Shown one piece after another: positions 7,208-13,392 of a DNA stretch of 15,307 bases. The stretch spans positions 1 to 15,307 of the forward strand of contig CAYRFV010000123.1 of NCBI GenBank assembly GCA_964423545.1. The letters run 5' to 3'. This DNA comes from JALOOE01 sp964423545. GTDB lineage: Bacteria > Chloroflexota > Anaerolineae > CG2-30-64-16. The notes beneath the pieces were generated by a model. It ran no database searches, was not told the DNA's origin, and worked only from the letters and a program-made list of their open reading frames with translations. Each line of letters starts with the position of its first letter. The first letter of the stretch is position 1. A program made the position numbers and the translations under genes.

Positions 7208-7236
7208 AGTCTAGCACTGGAGGTGCAAGTTGTCAA
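7208..7236 (-). promoter_or_regulatory. Sigma-70-type promoter for the ABC-transporter/catabolic operon
   Basis: Read on the minus strand, the -35 element is a perfect TTGACA (7236-7231), followed by a 17-bp spacer and a -10 element TAGACT (7213-7208), four of six to consensus. A TGC immediately before the -10 gives an extended -10 (TGn). The predicted start is near 7201, leaving a leader of about 64 nt before the lipoprotein ATG. Its good match to consensus fits a strong promoter held down by a repressor. Confidence 0.8.
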
Positions 7237-7361
7237 ATCCTCTCGGCCACGTGGATGACTGCGCGCTGCGCACGGATGGCATCGCCGTTCTGCCCGCTGC
7301 GTCCGGAACGACGGGCGGGCAAGCACATACGCAGACTTGCGCCGGCCAACGCCGGCTGTTG

Positions 7362-7370
7362 TGGTATAAT
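7362..7370 (+). promoter_or_regulatory. Extended -10 promoter for the LuxR-family regulator
   Basis: TGGTATAAT is a perfect TATAAT with the TGn extension. No convincing -35 lies 16-18 bp upstream, as is common for extended -10 promoters. The start is expected near 7377, giving a leader of about 60 nt before the ATG at 7437. It excludes the in-frame ATG at 7374, which would precede the transcript start. With the minus-strand promoter at 7208-7236 it accounts for the roughly 300-bp divergent intergenic region 7138-7436; I see no small gene there. Confidence 0.7.
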
Positions 7371-7436
7371 CAGATGAAAGGGATAGCGCCGGCTCGTCAG
7401 CCCGCCCTCGGTCCCCGGGAAACACGCGCAAGAACT

Positions 7437-10145
7437 ATGCCAGAACCGACCGACCTGAAAACCGCCGCGCCGGTGTTGGGAACCAAGATCCACCGGCCGT
7501 CCGTGTCCCCAATTCTGATCGCCCGCGGACGCCTGCTGGACCAATTGGCCGGATGGCTGGACGGCCGGCTCATCCTCGTTTCGGCGCCTGCCGGCTACGG
7601 CAAGACGGCTCTCGCCAGCCAATGGCTGGCGAAAACCGGCGGTGCATACGCCTGGCTCACGCTGGACGGGCAGGACAACGATCTTTCGACCTACCTGAAG
7701 TACCTTGTCGCATCCATTCGCACCGTTTGCCAGGACGCCATGGCCGCGAGCGATCTACTGCTCAGGGCGCCCGCGCTGCCTGACCCCCGCCAGCTGGCTG
7801 ACGTGCTGCTGCACGATATGGCCGCCCTCCCCGATCGGTTCATCCTTGTCCTCGATGACTATCACGTGCTCAGAGCGCCGGGGATCCACGAGCTCATGGC
7901 GCGCTTGGTGGAGCATTTGCCCGCGCACCTGCACCTCGTGCTGATCACGCGCGCCGATCCTCCCCTGCCGCTGGATCGCCTGCGCGGGCGCGGGCAGCTG
8001 GGCGAGATTCGCGCGGCCGACCTGCGGTTCAGCGCCGAAGAAGCCCTGCTGTTGCTGCGGCAAGCGCTGGGACCGGACGTCTCCGAGGAAACCGCAGCGC
8101 TGCTGGAGGACAGCACGGAAGGCTGGGCAGTGGGCCTTCAGCTGGCCGCCCTCTCCTTGCGCAGCCGCAGCGACCGCGCTGCGTATGCGCGGAAAATCGC
8201 CCAGCACGGGCACCAGGCCATCTCCGAGTATCTGCTGTCCGAGGTATTGGGGCAGCTGCCCGCAGCGCAGCGCGATGGTCTGCTACAGACCTCGCTGTGC
8301 GATCGCTTCTGCGCACCCCTGATCGATGCGGTGCAGGCCGGGGACGGAACGCGGCTCCCCGGCGATGACTTCGTGCGCACGCTCCAGCGCTGCAACCTCT
8401 TTGTGGTGGCGCTCGACGATCAAGGCGTGTGGTTTCGCTATCATCATTTCTTTCAGTCCCTGCTGCGCGCCCGGCTGAGCCAGCGCTACGCTGACGGGCA
8501 GATCACGGCGATGCACGCCCGCGCCAGCGCCTGGTTCGCCAGCCAGGGCTTGCTGGACGAGGCGATCGTCCATGCGGTGCAGGCGGGCGACACCCAACGC
8601 GCCGCCACGCTGGTCGAAGATCATGCCTATGCGGCGCTGGATCGGGAGGACTGGCGCCAGGCCGAGCGTTGGATCGGGTTGCTGCCGGCCGAGCTGCTGA
8701 GCCGGCCCCGGCTGTTGGCGGTGCAGGGCTGGCTGAACTTCATCCGTTTCCGGTTGGCCGGCCTGGGCGGGCTGGTCCAGGCCATCGAAGCGGCCATCGC
8801 ACGGGCAGAGGCTGCCGGCGAAGCGCTGCCCGCGACGCTGCCAGGCGAGGTCGCCGTGATGCGGTGCATCATGGCTTGGAATACTAACGACGGTGCGGAG
8901 ATGCTGCGCTGGTCCACTCTGGCCATACCACTCCTGCGGCCGGAGATGCAGTATGTCAGGGGCCTGGCGAGCTTCTTCCACCTCATCGGGCTGCAGGCCG
9001 TGGGCCGGCGCCAGGAGGCCGTCGCTCTTGCCTACCAGCAGCTCGGCCTATACGAGCAATACCCGGCGCTGGCGTTGCGCATCCTGCTGGGGTTGACCAA
9101 TCTCCACTATGAGATGGCTGACGCAGCCGCCATGCAGAGCCCGGCGACGGCCTTCGAGCTGATGGCGCAGCAGACGGGGATGGGGCTGAGCATGGCCTGG
9201 GCCGATTACGCGTTGGGATGGCTGCACTATCAGCGCAACGAGCTGGCGGCCGCAGAGCAGCGCTTTCAAGCCCTGGTCGCCACAGCCCATGGCCGGGCGC
9301 TAGTGGACGGCTCGACCGGCCTGGCCCTGGCGCGGCTGGTCCAGGGGCATCCCGCTGAGGCGCTGGCAGTCGCAGCCGACCTGCGTGACCGTCTCCTGGC
9401 GCGGGGCCTGCTGGCGCTGGTTCCGCTGGCCGACTCCCTTCGGCAGCGCGTCTTGCTGCAGTGCGACCCGGCCGCGGCGCTGGCTGGAAACTATCGCATC
9501 CCCGAGACGCCGTTTCCCATCGAATACTGGGAGCAGCCGACGCTGACCCGGGTGCGCACGCTGTTGGCCGGCGGCGCCCCTGAGGATCTGGCGCAGGCGC
9601 AGGAGCTGCTGGCTCAGCGCCGGACACTGGCGACGGCGTGCCACGCCCGGCGCAGTTTGATCGAGATTCAGGCGCTACATGCGCAGGTGTTGGCCGCACA
9701 GGGCCGCCAGGACGCTGCGCTGGCCGCGCTGCGCCAGGCCGTGGAACTGGCCGCGCCTGGCGGCGCGCTGCGTCTGCTGGCCGACTGCGGCCCCCAGCTG
9801 GCCGGCCTGCTGGAGACGCTGGCCCGCGACGGCGTCGCCCCGGCCTACGTGCGCCGGGTTCTAGCGGCCCTGGGCGCTGCGCCTGCGGCCGCCGCCAGCC
9901 AACCGGCCCGCCAACCCGCTGCGGGCCAGACGCCCAGCATCGACGACATGATCGAGACGCTGACCAACCGCGAACTCGATGTGCTGCTGCTGCTGGCTGC
10001 ACGGCTGACCGACAAGGAGATCGCCGGGCGGCTCGTGTTGTCGCCGATGACCGTCAAGAAGCACACGCAGCGCATCTACCGCAAGCTGGGCGTGAACAGC
10101 CGCCGCGCCGCTGTGGCCCAGGCTCGCCGGCTGGGCCTGATCTGA
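7437..10145 (+). CDS. MalT-like (LAL) LuxR family ATP-dependent transcriptional regulator
   Basis: This 902-residue one-component regulator acts in the cytoplasm. The N-terminal segment VLGTKIHRPSVSPILIARGRL (split 13-33) is the typical start of MalT-type proteins and supports ATG 7437. The frame is open back to 7230, but the promoter at 7362-7370 rules that out. No clear ribosome site is visible. The STAND NTPase has Walker A SAPAGYGKTA (49-58, Lys56) and Walker B FILVLDDYH (135-143), followed by LITRADPPLPLDRLRGRGQL. A long helical-repeat (TPR-like) sensor region fills about 380-800, then an Ala/Pro linker. The C-terminal LuxR helix-turn-helix (about 838-902) contains LTNRELDVLLLLA, TDKEIAGRLVLSPMTVKKH and IYRKLGVNSRRAAV. 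These proteins oligomerise on ATP and an inducer to activate transcription. Target unknown; the divergent transporter operon is an obvious candidate. Confidence 0.95.
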   Translation: MPEPTDLKTAAPVLGTKIHRPSVSPILIARGRLLDQLAGWLDGRLILVSAPAGYGKTALASQWLAKTGGAYAWLTLDGQDNDLSTYLKYLVASIRTVCQDAMAASDLLLRAPALPDPRQLADVLLHDMAALPDRFILVLDDYHVLRAPGIHELMARLVEHLPAHLHLVLITRADPPLPLDRLRGRGQLGEIRAADLRFSAEEALLLLRQALGPDVSEETAALLEDSTEGWAVGLQLAALSLRSRSDRAAYARKIAQHGHQAISEYLLSEVLGQLPAAQRDGLLQTSLCDRFCAPLIDAVQAGDGTRLPGDDFVRTLQRCNLFVVALDDQGVWFRYHHFFQSLLRARLSQRYADGQITAMHARASAWFASQGLLDEAIVHAVQAGDTQRAATLVEDHAYAALDREDWRQAERWIGLLPAELLSRPRLLAVQGWLNFIRFRLAGLGGLVQAIEAAIARAEAAGEALPATLPGEVAVMRCIMAWNTNDGAEMLRWSTLAIPLLRPEMQYVRGLASFFHLIGLQAVGRRQEAVALAYQQLGLYEQYPALALRILLGLTNLHYEMADAAAMQSPATAFELMAQQTGMGLSMAWADYALGWLHYQRNELAAAEQRFQALVATAHGRALVDGSTGLALARLVQGHPAEALAVAADLRDRLLARGLLALVPLADSLRQRVLLQCDPAAALAGNYRIPETPFPIEYWEQPTLTRVRTLLAGGAPEDLAQAQELLAQRRTLATACHARRSLIEIQALHAQVLAAQGRQDAALAALRQAVELAAPGGALRLLADCGPQLAGLLETLARDGVAPAYVRRVLAALGAAPAAAASQPARQPAAGQTPSIDDMIETLTNRELDVLLLLAARLTDKEIAGRLVLSPMTVKKHTQRIYRKLGVNSRRAAVAQARRLGLI

Positions 10146-10286
10146 CCGCCAGGCCAAGCCCATCCTGACACCTCGCAAAGCTCTCGGAACAGGCGCACGG
10201 GCAACGATCTCAAGGGCCGCGCAGGCTTGCGCCGCAGGTCGTGGCACAGATCACGGCGACGCCGGCGGCCCACGGTGTGGTGAGCC

Positions 10287-10329
10287 GTCGCTCGAAGCGG
10301 TCGCCCGAAGCGGTCGCTCGAAGCGACCG
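10287..10329. terminator. 13-bp triple repeat ending in a perfect 8-bp hairpin between convergent genes
   Basis: Three tandem copies of GTCGCYCGAAGCG (10287-10299, 10300-10312, 10313-10325; one mismatch in the middle copy) run into a perfect stem CGGTCGCT (10311-10318) / AGCGACCG (10322-10329) with a 3-nt loop. The stem ends 4 nt from the maturase stop. It lies between the ends of the convergent LuxR and maturase genes, so it may end or protect both transcripts. There is no T-run, so classic intrinsic termination is not shown. The rest of 10146-10333 holds no gene that I can support. Confidence 0.5.
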
Positions 10330-10333
10330 ATGG

Positions 10334-11665
10334 TCAGTTGTGGCATGGCGTTCTGCTTCCGTGGCACTGCTTGAACTTGCGCCCGCTCCCGCAGGGGCAA
10401 AGCCCGTTGCGCGACACACCGGCAAATGCCCGCTCCAGAACCGCCATGACCTCCCTCGCCTCACGCCCGCGCCGCACCAAGCCGGCCATGATCTTCATGG
10501 CAAAATCGACGTGGTGGAAAAAGGCCTTCAACCCAGGGCACAAGTAGTTCAGGCCCGACTCGCCATCCGGCGTGAGCACGAACCGGTTCTTCGGGCACTC
10601 GCCGTGGCAGGCAAAACGGACGTCGCATGCCAGGCAGTAGCGCGGGAGGGTGTCGCGCTTGTCCCGGCCAAACCTGAGCTGCTGCGGCGAAGCCACCAGC
10701 TCGATCATGTGGTGCTCCTGGATGTTGCCCAGCAGGTAATCCGGCTCGACGAAGTGGTCGCAGGCGTAGAGGTCGCCGTTGTGTTCCAACGCCAGGCCCG
10801 TGCCGCAGGTCTCGTTGAAGACGCACATCCCCGAAGCGTCCAAACCCGACCAGTTGCGCACGGCCGCCTCGAAGGTTTGCACGTAGATGCGGCCCACATC
10901 ATGGCGCACCCACTCGTCGAAGATGGTGCTGAGGAAGCAGCCGAACTGCTCAGGGAGGACCGAGCGGTCAGAGACGTCGGCGCCTTGCTGGTAGAGAGTG
11001 CGGCCATCCGCGTTGATGCGCTCCACCACCGGGATGAACTGCATCCAGGTCGCACCGACCTCGTCCCGGAGGAAGCGATAGACCTCCAGCGGGTGATCCG
11101 CATTGGCGCGGTTGACTGTCGTCAGGATGTTGTAGTCGACGCCGTACTTTTGGAGCAGCCGCAGGCCCCGCATCACGCGGTCGAAGGTCGGCCGGCCGCC
11201 CTTGTCCACGCGATACACGTCGTGCAGCCGGGCCGGTCCGTCGAGGCTGATCCCGATCAGGAACGTGTGCTCCTTGAAAAAGGCTGCCCACTCGTCGTCC
11301 AATAGTGTGCCGTTGGTCTGCAGGGTGTGCAGAAAGCGCATGCCCGGCCGCCGGTGCTTCTCGACCAGCGCCATGCTGCGGCGGAAGAAATCCAGCCCCA
11401 TCAGGGTGGGCTCGCCCCCTTGCCACGCGATGTTGACGCTATCCGATTGATGCGACTCGATCAGCTGGCGGATGTACTGCTCCAGCACGGCGTCATCCAT
11501 GCGGAATTGGCTGCCGGGGTAAAGCACCTCCTTGTCCAGAAAGAAGCAGTAGGCGCAATCCAGGTTGCAGGCCGCGCCGGTGGGCTTCGCCAGGAGGTGA
11601 AAGGCCGGCGGCGCGTTTGCGGGTCGCAGCGGCGCAAGGGGTTCGCTCGTGGTTGCGTTCGTCAT
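10334..11665 (-). CDS. Anaerobic sulfatase-maturating enzyme (anSME), radical SAM/SPASM, with C-terminal SEC-C motif
   Basis: This 443-residue cytoplasmic enzyme oxidises a Cys or Ser in nascent sulfatases to formylglycine, without needing oxygen. The radical SAM cluster motif is C33-N-L-D-C37-A-Y-C40. SAM-binding landmarks are QGGEPTL (82-88) and LQTNGT (115-120). The SPASM region has eight cysteines (281, 287, 302, 344, 347, 353, 357, 376). Their spacing closely follows the Clostridium perfringens enzyme as I recall it, with two auxiliary 4Fe-4S clusters. Asp303 directly after Cys302 fits the proposed general base. The tail adds a SEC-C zinc motif (C423-P-C425 ... C434-H435), as in some other family members. 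ATG 11665 lies 34 nt after the DUF389 stop, without a strong ribosome site. The likely client is the sulfatase at 13393-14886. Confidence 0.95.
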   Translation of the reverse strand: MTNATTSEPLAPLRPANAPPAFHLLAKPTGAACNLDCAYCFFLDKEVLYPGSQFRMDDAVLEQYIRQLIESHQSDSVNIAWQGGEPTLMGLDFFRRSMALVEKHRRPGMRFLHTLQTNGTLLDDEWAAFFKEHTFLIGISLDGPARLHDVYRVDKGGRPTFDRVMRGLRLLQKYGVDYNILTTVNRANADHPLEVYRFLRDEVGATWMQFIPVVERINADGRTLYQQGADVSDRSVLPEQFGCFLSTIFDEWVRHDVGRIYVQTFEAAVRNWSGLDASGMCVFNETCGTGLALEHNGDLYACDHFVEPDYLLGNIQEHHMIELVASPQQLRFGRDKRDTLPRYCLACDVRFACHGECPKNRFVLTPDGESGLNYLCPGLKAFFHHVDFAMKIMAGLVRRGREAREVMAVLERAFAGVSRNGLCPCGSGRKFKQCHGSRTPCHN

Positions 11666-11699
11666 CGCAGCATAGTCTGGGTGGGATCCTTGGGACCCA

Positions 11700-12716
11700 T
11701 CAATTCTTCGACGAAGCCTCGTTCTGCGTTGGAATCGTCCGCAGACTGACGATCACCGGATGATCGAGGGTGCTGGCCAGGCTGTTGGCCAGTTCCCTCA
11801 GCGGACGCAGCTCACCGGCGCCTTCCACGGTGACTCTCACCAAACGTTCGTTCACCTCGGTCGAAACCAGCCGGTAGCTTGTATCGATCAACCACTGCTC
11901 AGTGACAAGTTTGGCGGTTCTGTTGTCCATCGCGTCGGTCACCGCCCGATACGCCGTCAACGAAAGGGGAATGGCAATCAAGATCGTGGCAACGACGATA
12001 AGCAGAAAGGCGTTGCGCCGCATGCGGGTCTGGTCGTCAGCAATCGCCAGGCGGCCCAGGCCGCTCAACATGAAAACCAGGCCACCGGCTAACAGAATGG
12101 CGAAGAAGTTGGTCAGAAAGAGCAGCATTGCGCCGCCCGCAGCGCCCCACTGCCCCATCGACAGCGCGATGCCAACCACGCACAAGGGTGGCACCAGGGA
12201 GATGGCAATGGCAACGCCGCCCATGGAATCTGCAATCTCTTCCCGCCCCATGATGTAGGCGCCTGCCGCTCCGGCGCCCAGGGCGGTGAGCAGCGCGTAC
12301 AAGCCAGGAGAAATGCGCGAGGCGAGCTCGCCGTTGGCAGTGAAGGAAATAACCACATCCGGGACGATCCATGTCAACACGACAGCGAGGGCGATCACCG
12401 CGGCCACGCCGGCCCCGACCAGGGCCAGGGCGCGCAGCGCGCGACGGCTGGAGCCCATCACCACCGCCGCCGCGGTGGCCATGATCGGTCCCATCAATGG
12501 CGCCACGATCATCGCCCCGATCACCGTCGCCGTTGAGTTGGAAAGCACACCGTAGGTGGCGATGACAGTAGCCAGCAAGAGCAGCACGAAGAAGTTCGTC
12601 AGGCGGCGAGCAGCTCGCGGCCCTTCAATGAACATCTTGTCCTCGAAGGCCTGCAGGTAGTTCGGATCGAAGCGTACCTTGCGGGCCAGGGTGTGTGCGT
12701 CAACCGTGGGCTGCAT
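11700..12716 (-). CDS. DUF389 family integral membrane protein
   Basis: This 338-residue inner-membrane protein starts at ATG 12716, with a strong AGGAGG ribosome site 5-6 nt upstream. A frame extending to 12749 lacks such a site. The signature stretch (roughly 32-75) is typical of DUF389: EGPRAARRLTNFF leading into a first membrane helix, then SNSTATVIGAMIVAPLMGPI. About eight hydrophobic segments follow, including GGVAIAISLVPPLCVVGIAL and a pair near GGLVFMLSGLG. A soluble C-terminal domain of about 80 residues (from DAMDNRTAKL) is at the end. The family has no well-established function; a transport-related role is often suggested. It precedes the sulfatase maturase by 34 nt in the same direction. 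Whether it works with the sulfatase pair or is a neighbour by chance cannot be told. Confidence 0.93.
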   Translation of the reverse strand: MQPTVDAHTLARKVRFDPNYLQAFEDKMFIEGPRAARRLTNFFVLLLLATVIATYGVLSNSTATVIGAMIVAPLMGPIMATAAAVVMGSSRRALRALALVGAGVAAVIALAVVLTWIVPDVVISFTANGELASRISPGLYALLTALGAGAAGAYIMGREEIADSMGGVAIAISLVPPLCVVGIALSMGQWGAAGGAMLLFLTNFFAILLAGGLVFMLSGLGRLAIADDQTRMRRNAFLLIVVATILIAIPLSLTAYRAVTDAMDNRTAKLVTEQWLIDTSYRLVSTEVNERLVRVTVEGAGELRPLRELANSLASTLDHPVIVSLRTIPTQNEASSKN

Positions 12717-12732
12717 GACACCTCCTGAGATC

Positions 12733-12831
12733 GAAGAGTGAATGAGCATGGAAGACTTCCTGGTCCACGCGGAAGCAGTACGTGCAATCCAGGTTTCAAG
12801 CCGCGCCGGTCGGCGCAGTCAGCAGGCTATA
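12733..12831 (-). pseudogene. Remnant of a second anaerobic sulfatase maturase (N-terminal radical SAM segment)
   Basis: Translated on the minus strand, this stretch reads SLLTAPTGAA-stop-NLDCTYCFRVDQEVF, which aligns without gaps to residues 24-48 of the intact maturase (LLAKPTGAACNLDCAYCFFLDKEVL). DNA identity is also visible across the block. The first cluster cysteine is TGA (12798-12796) instead of TGC. Upstream the homology stops at the palindromic element (12862-12935). Downstream it fades near 12733, just before the DUF389 ribosome site, so the remnant forms the DUF389 leader. It is a decayed partial copy in the same orientation as the intact gene. Confidence 0.8.
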
Positions 12832-12853
12832 GTCTACGCATTGAGTCGGATGA

Positions 12854-12935
12854 GGGACAGACCCCAAAATGGCGTACTTTGGGAGTACGCGGCGCCAGAT
12901 CCGCGAGGTTACTCCCAAATAGCTCCTTTTTGGGG
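12854..12935. repeat. Nested palindromic element (REP/MITE-like)
   Basis: Outer arms are CCCCAAAA (12862-12869) and TTTTGGGG (12928-12935). A middle stem is TTTGGGAGTA (12878-12887) with TACTCCCAAA (12910-12919). An inner stem is CGCGG (12888-12892) with CCGCG (12901-12905). A competing local hairpin GCGTACT (12872-12878) / AGTACGC (12884-12890) uses part of the same sequence. The left flank GGGACAGACCCC (12854-12865) resembles ends of REP-type elements. Together with the maturase remnant it occupies most of the gene-free stretch 12717-13033; the rest (12936-13033) holds no feature that I can name. Confidence 0.7.
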
Positions 12936-13033
12936 CCTATGAAAGGTCAGGCGATCCGTGTAGCATTGGCGCATGGCCCTTGTAGGAGGCGACGAAGAAA
13001 GGAACGCAGGCGATCTGCCTGCACGGGACTGCC

Positions 13034-13273
13034 ATGATGCAAGCATCACAGGCGGATAATTATCGTATCCTCGTGGATGGGACGCTGGATCCCATGTGGC
13101 TCGGATGCCTGGGTGGTCTGCAGATTGTCGAGCAGCAGCAGCCGGGGCAGCCTGTGTTCACCCGGCTGGAGGGCCGGGTGGCGGATCAGTCTGCACTGCA
13201 AGGCGTGCTCGATACGCTGTTTATGCTCGGCATGCGCCTGATTCGTGTTGAACGCCTCCCGCCTGGGCAATAG
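13034..13273 (+). CDS. Small conserved-type protein of unknown function (79 aa)
   Basis: This 79-residue soluble acidic-to-neutral protein has no signal peptide or membrane segment. The layout is YRILVDGTLDPMWLGCLGGLQI, split over 10-31, then a Gln-rich turn, then VFTRLEGRVADQSALQGVLD (41-60) and LGMRLIRVERLP (65-76). It resembles a loose family of small proteins in actinobacteria and chloroflexi, in which a short beta domain ends in a VxDQxxLxGLLxxxxxLGLxLxxV pattern. I recognise the pattern but know no function. Two adjacent ATG codons (13034, 13037) could start it; the ribosome site is weak. The start codon lies in a perfect inverted repeat, TGATGC-AA-GCATCA (13035-13048). It precedes the sulfatase gene by 119 bp in the same direction. 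Real-gene confidence rests on this pattern and the lack of any alternative. Confidence 0.75.
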   Translation: MMQASQADNYRILVDGTLDPMWLGCLGGLQIVEQQQPGQPVFTRLEGRVADQSALQGVLDTLFMLGMRLIRVERLPPGQ

Positions 13274-13361
13274 CCCTTTCGGAAGGCCGATTGGCGGTCG
13301 CGCCTCCTGAGCGAGCTTCGATCGGGTGACCTTCGCAGCGCGCAAACCGTTCCTAACTACG

Positions 13362-13379
13362 CGGCGGCTCCGGCCGCCG
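13362..13379 (+). promoter_or_regulatory. Hairpin directly before the sulfatase ribosome site
   Basis: CGGCGGC (13362-13368) and GCCGCCG (13373-13379) form a 7-bp GC stem with a TCCG loop. The stem ends one base before the AAGGAG ribosome site (13381-13386) of the sulfatase. It could stabilise a processed 5' end or keep the ribosome site exposed. The rest of 13274-13392 shows no clear promoter. Confidence 0.45.
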
Positions 13380-13392
13380 AAAGGAGCCAGAC

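Noticed and set aside
7138..7431. N-terminal extension of the binding-protein frame
   Set aside because: It would run through the operon promoter and replace a perfect lipoprotein signal peptide that starts at 7137 behind a GGAGGAG ribosome site.
7230..7436. An upstream in-frame extension of the LuxR-family gene
   Set aside because: It would cross both divergent promoters. The in-frame ATG at 7374 lies before the expected transcript start, and family homology begins after 7437.
8983..10002. A 339-codon minus-strand open frame inside the LuxR-family gene
   Set aside because: It encodes a Pro/Arg/Ala-rich low-complexity product and lies antisense to a clear helical-repeat region.
10287..10325. 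Short direct repeats as a possible CRISPR array
   Set aside because: The units are 13 bp and directly adjacent with no spacers, and no cas genes are present.
12796..12798. TGA as selenocysteine replacing a radical SAM cysteine
   Set aside because: The surrounding homology is limited to a few tens of codons, with no start, no continuing gene and no obvious selenocysteine-insertion hairpin. A decayed duplicate is the simpler explanation.
12828..12833. TATAGT as a plus-strand -10 element
   Set aside because: No suitable -35 lies upstream, and it falls within the maturase remnant; a chance match is likely.
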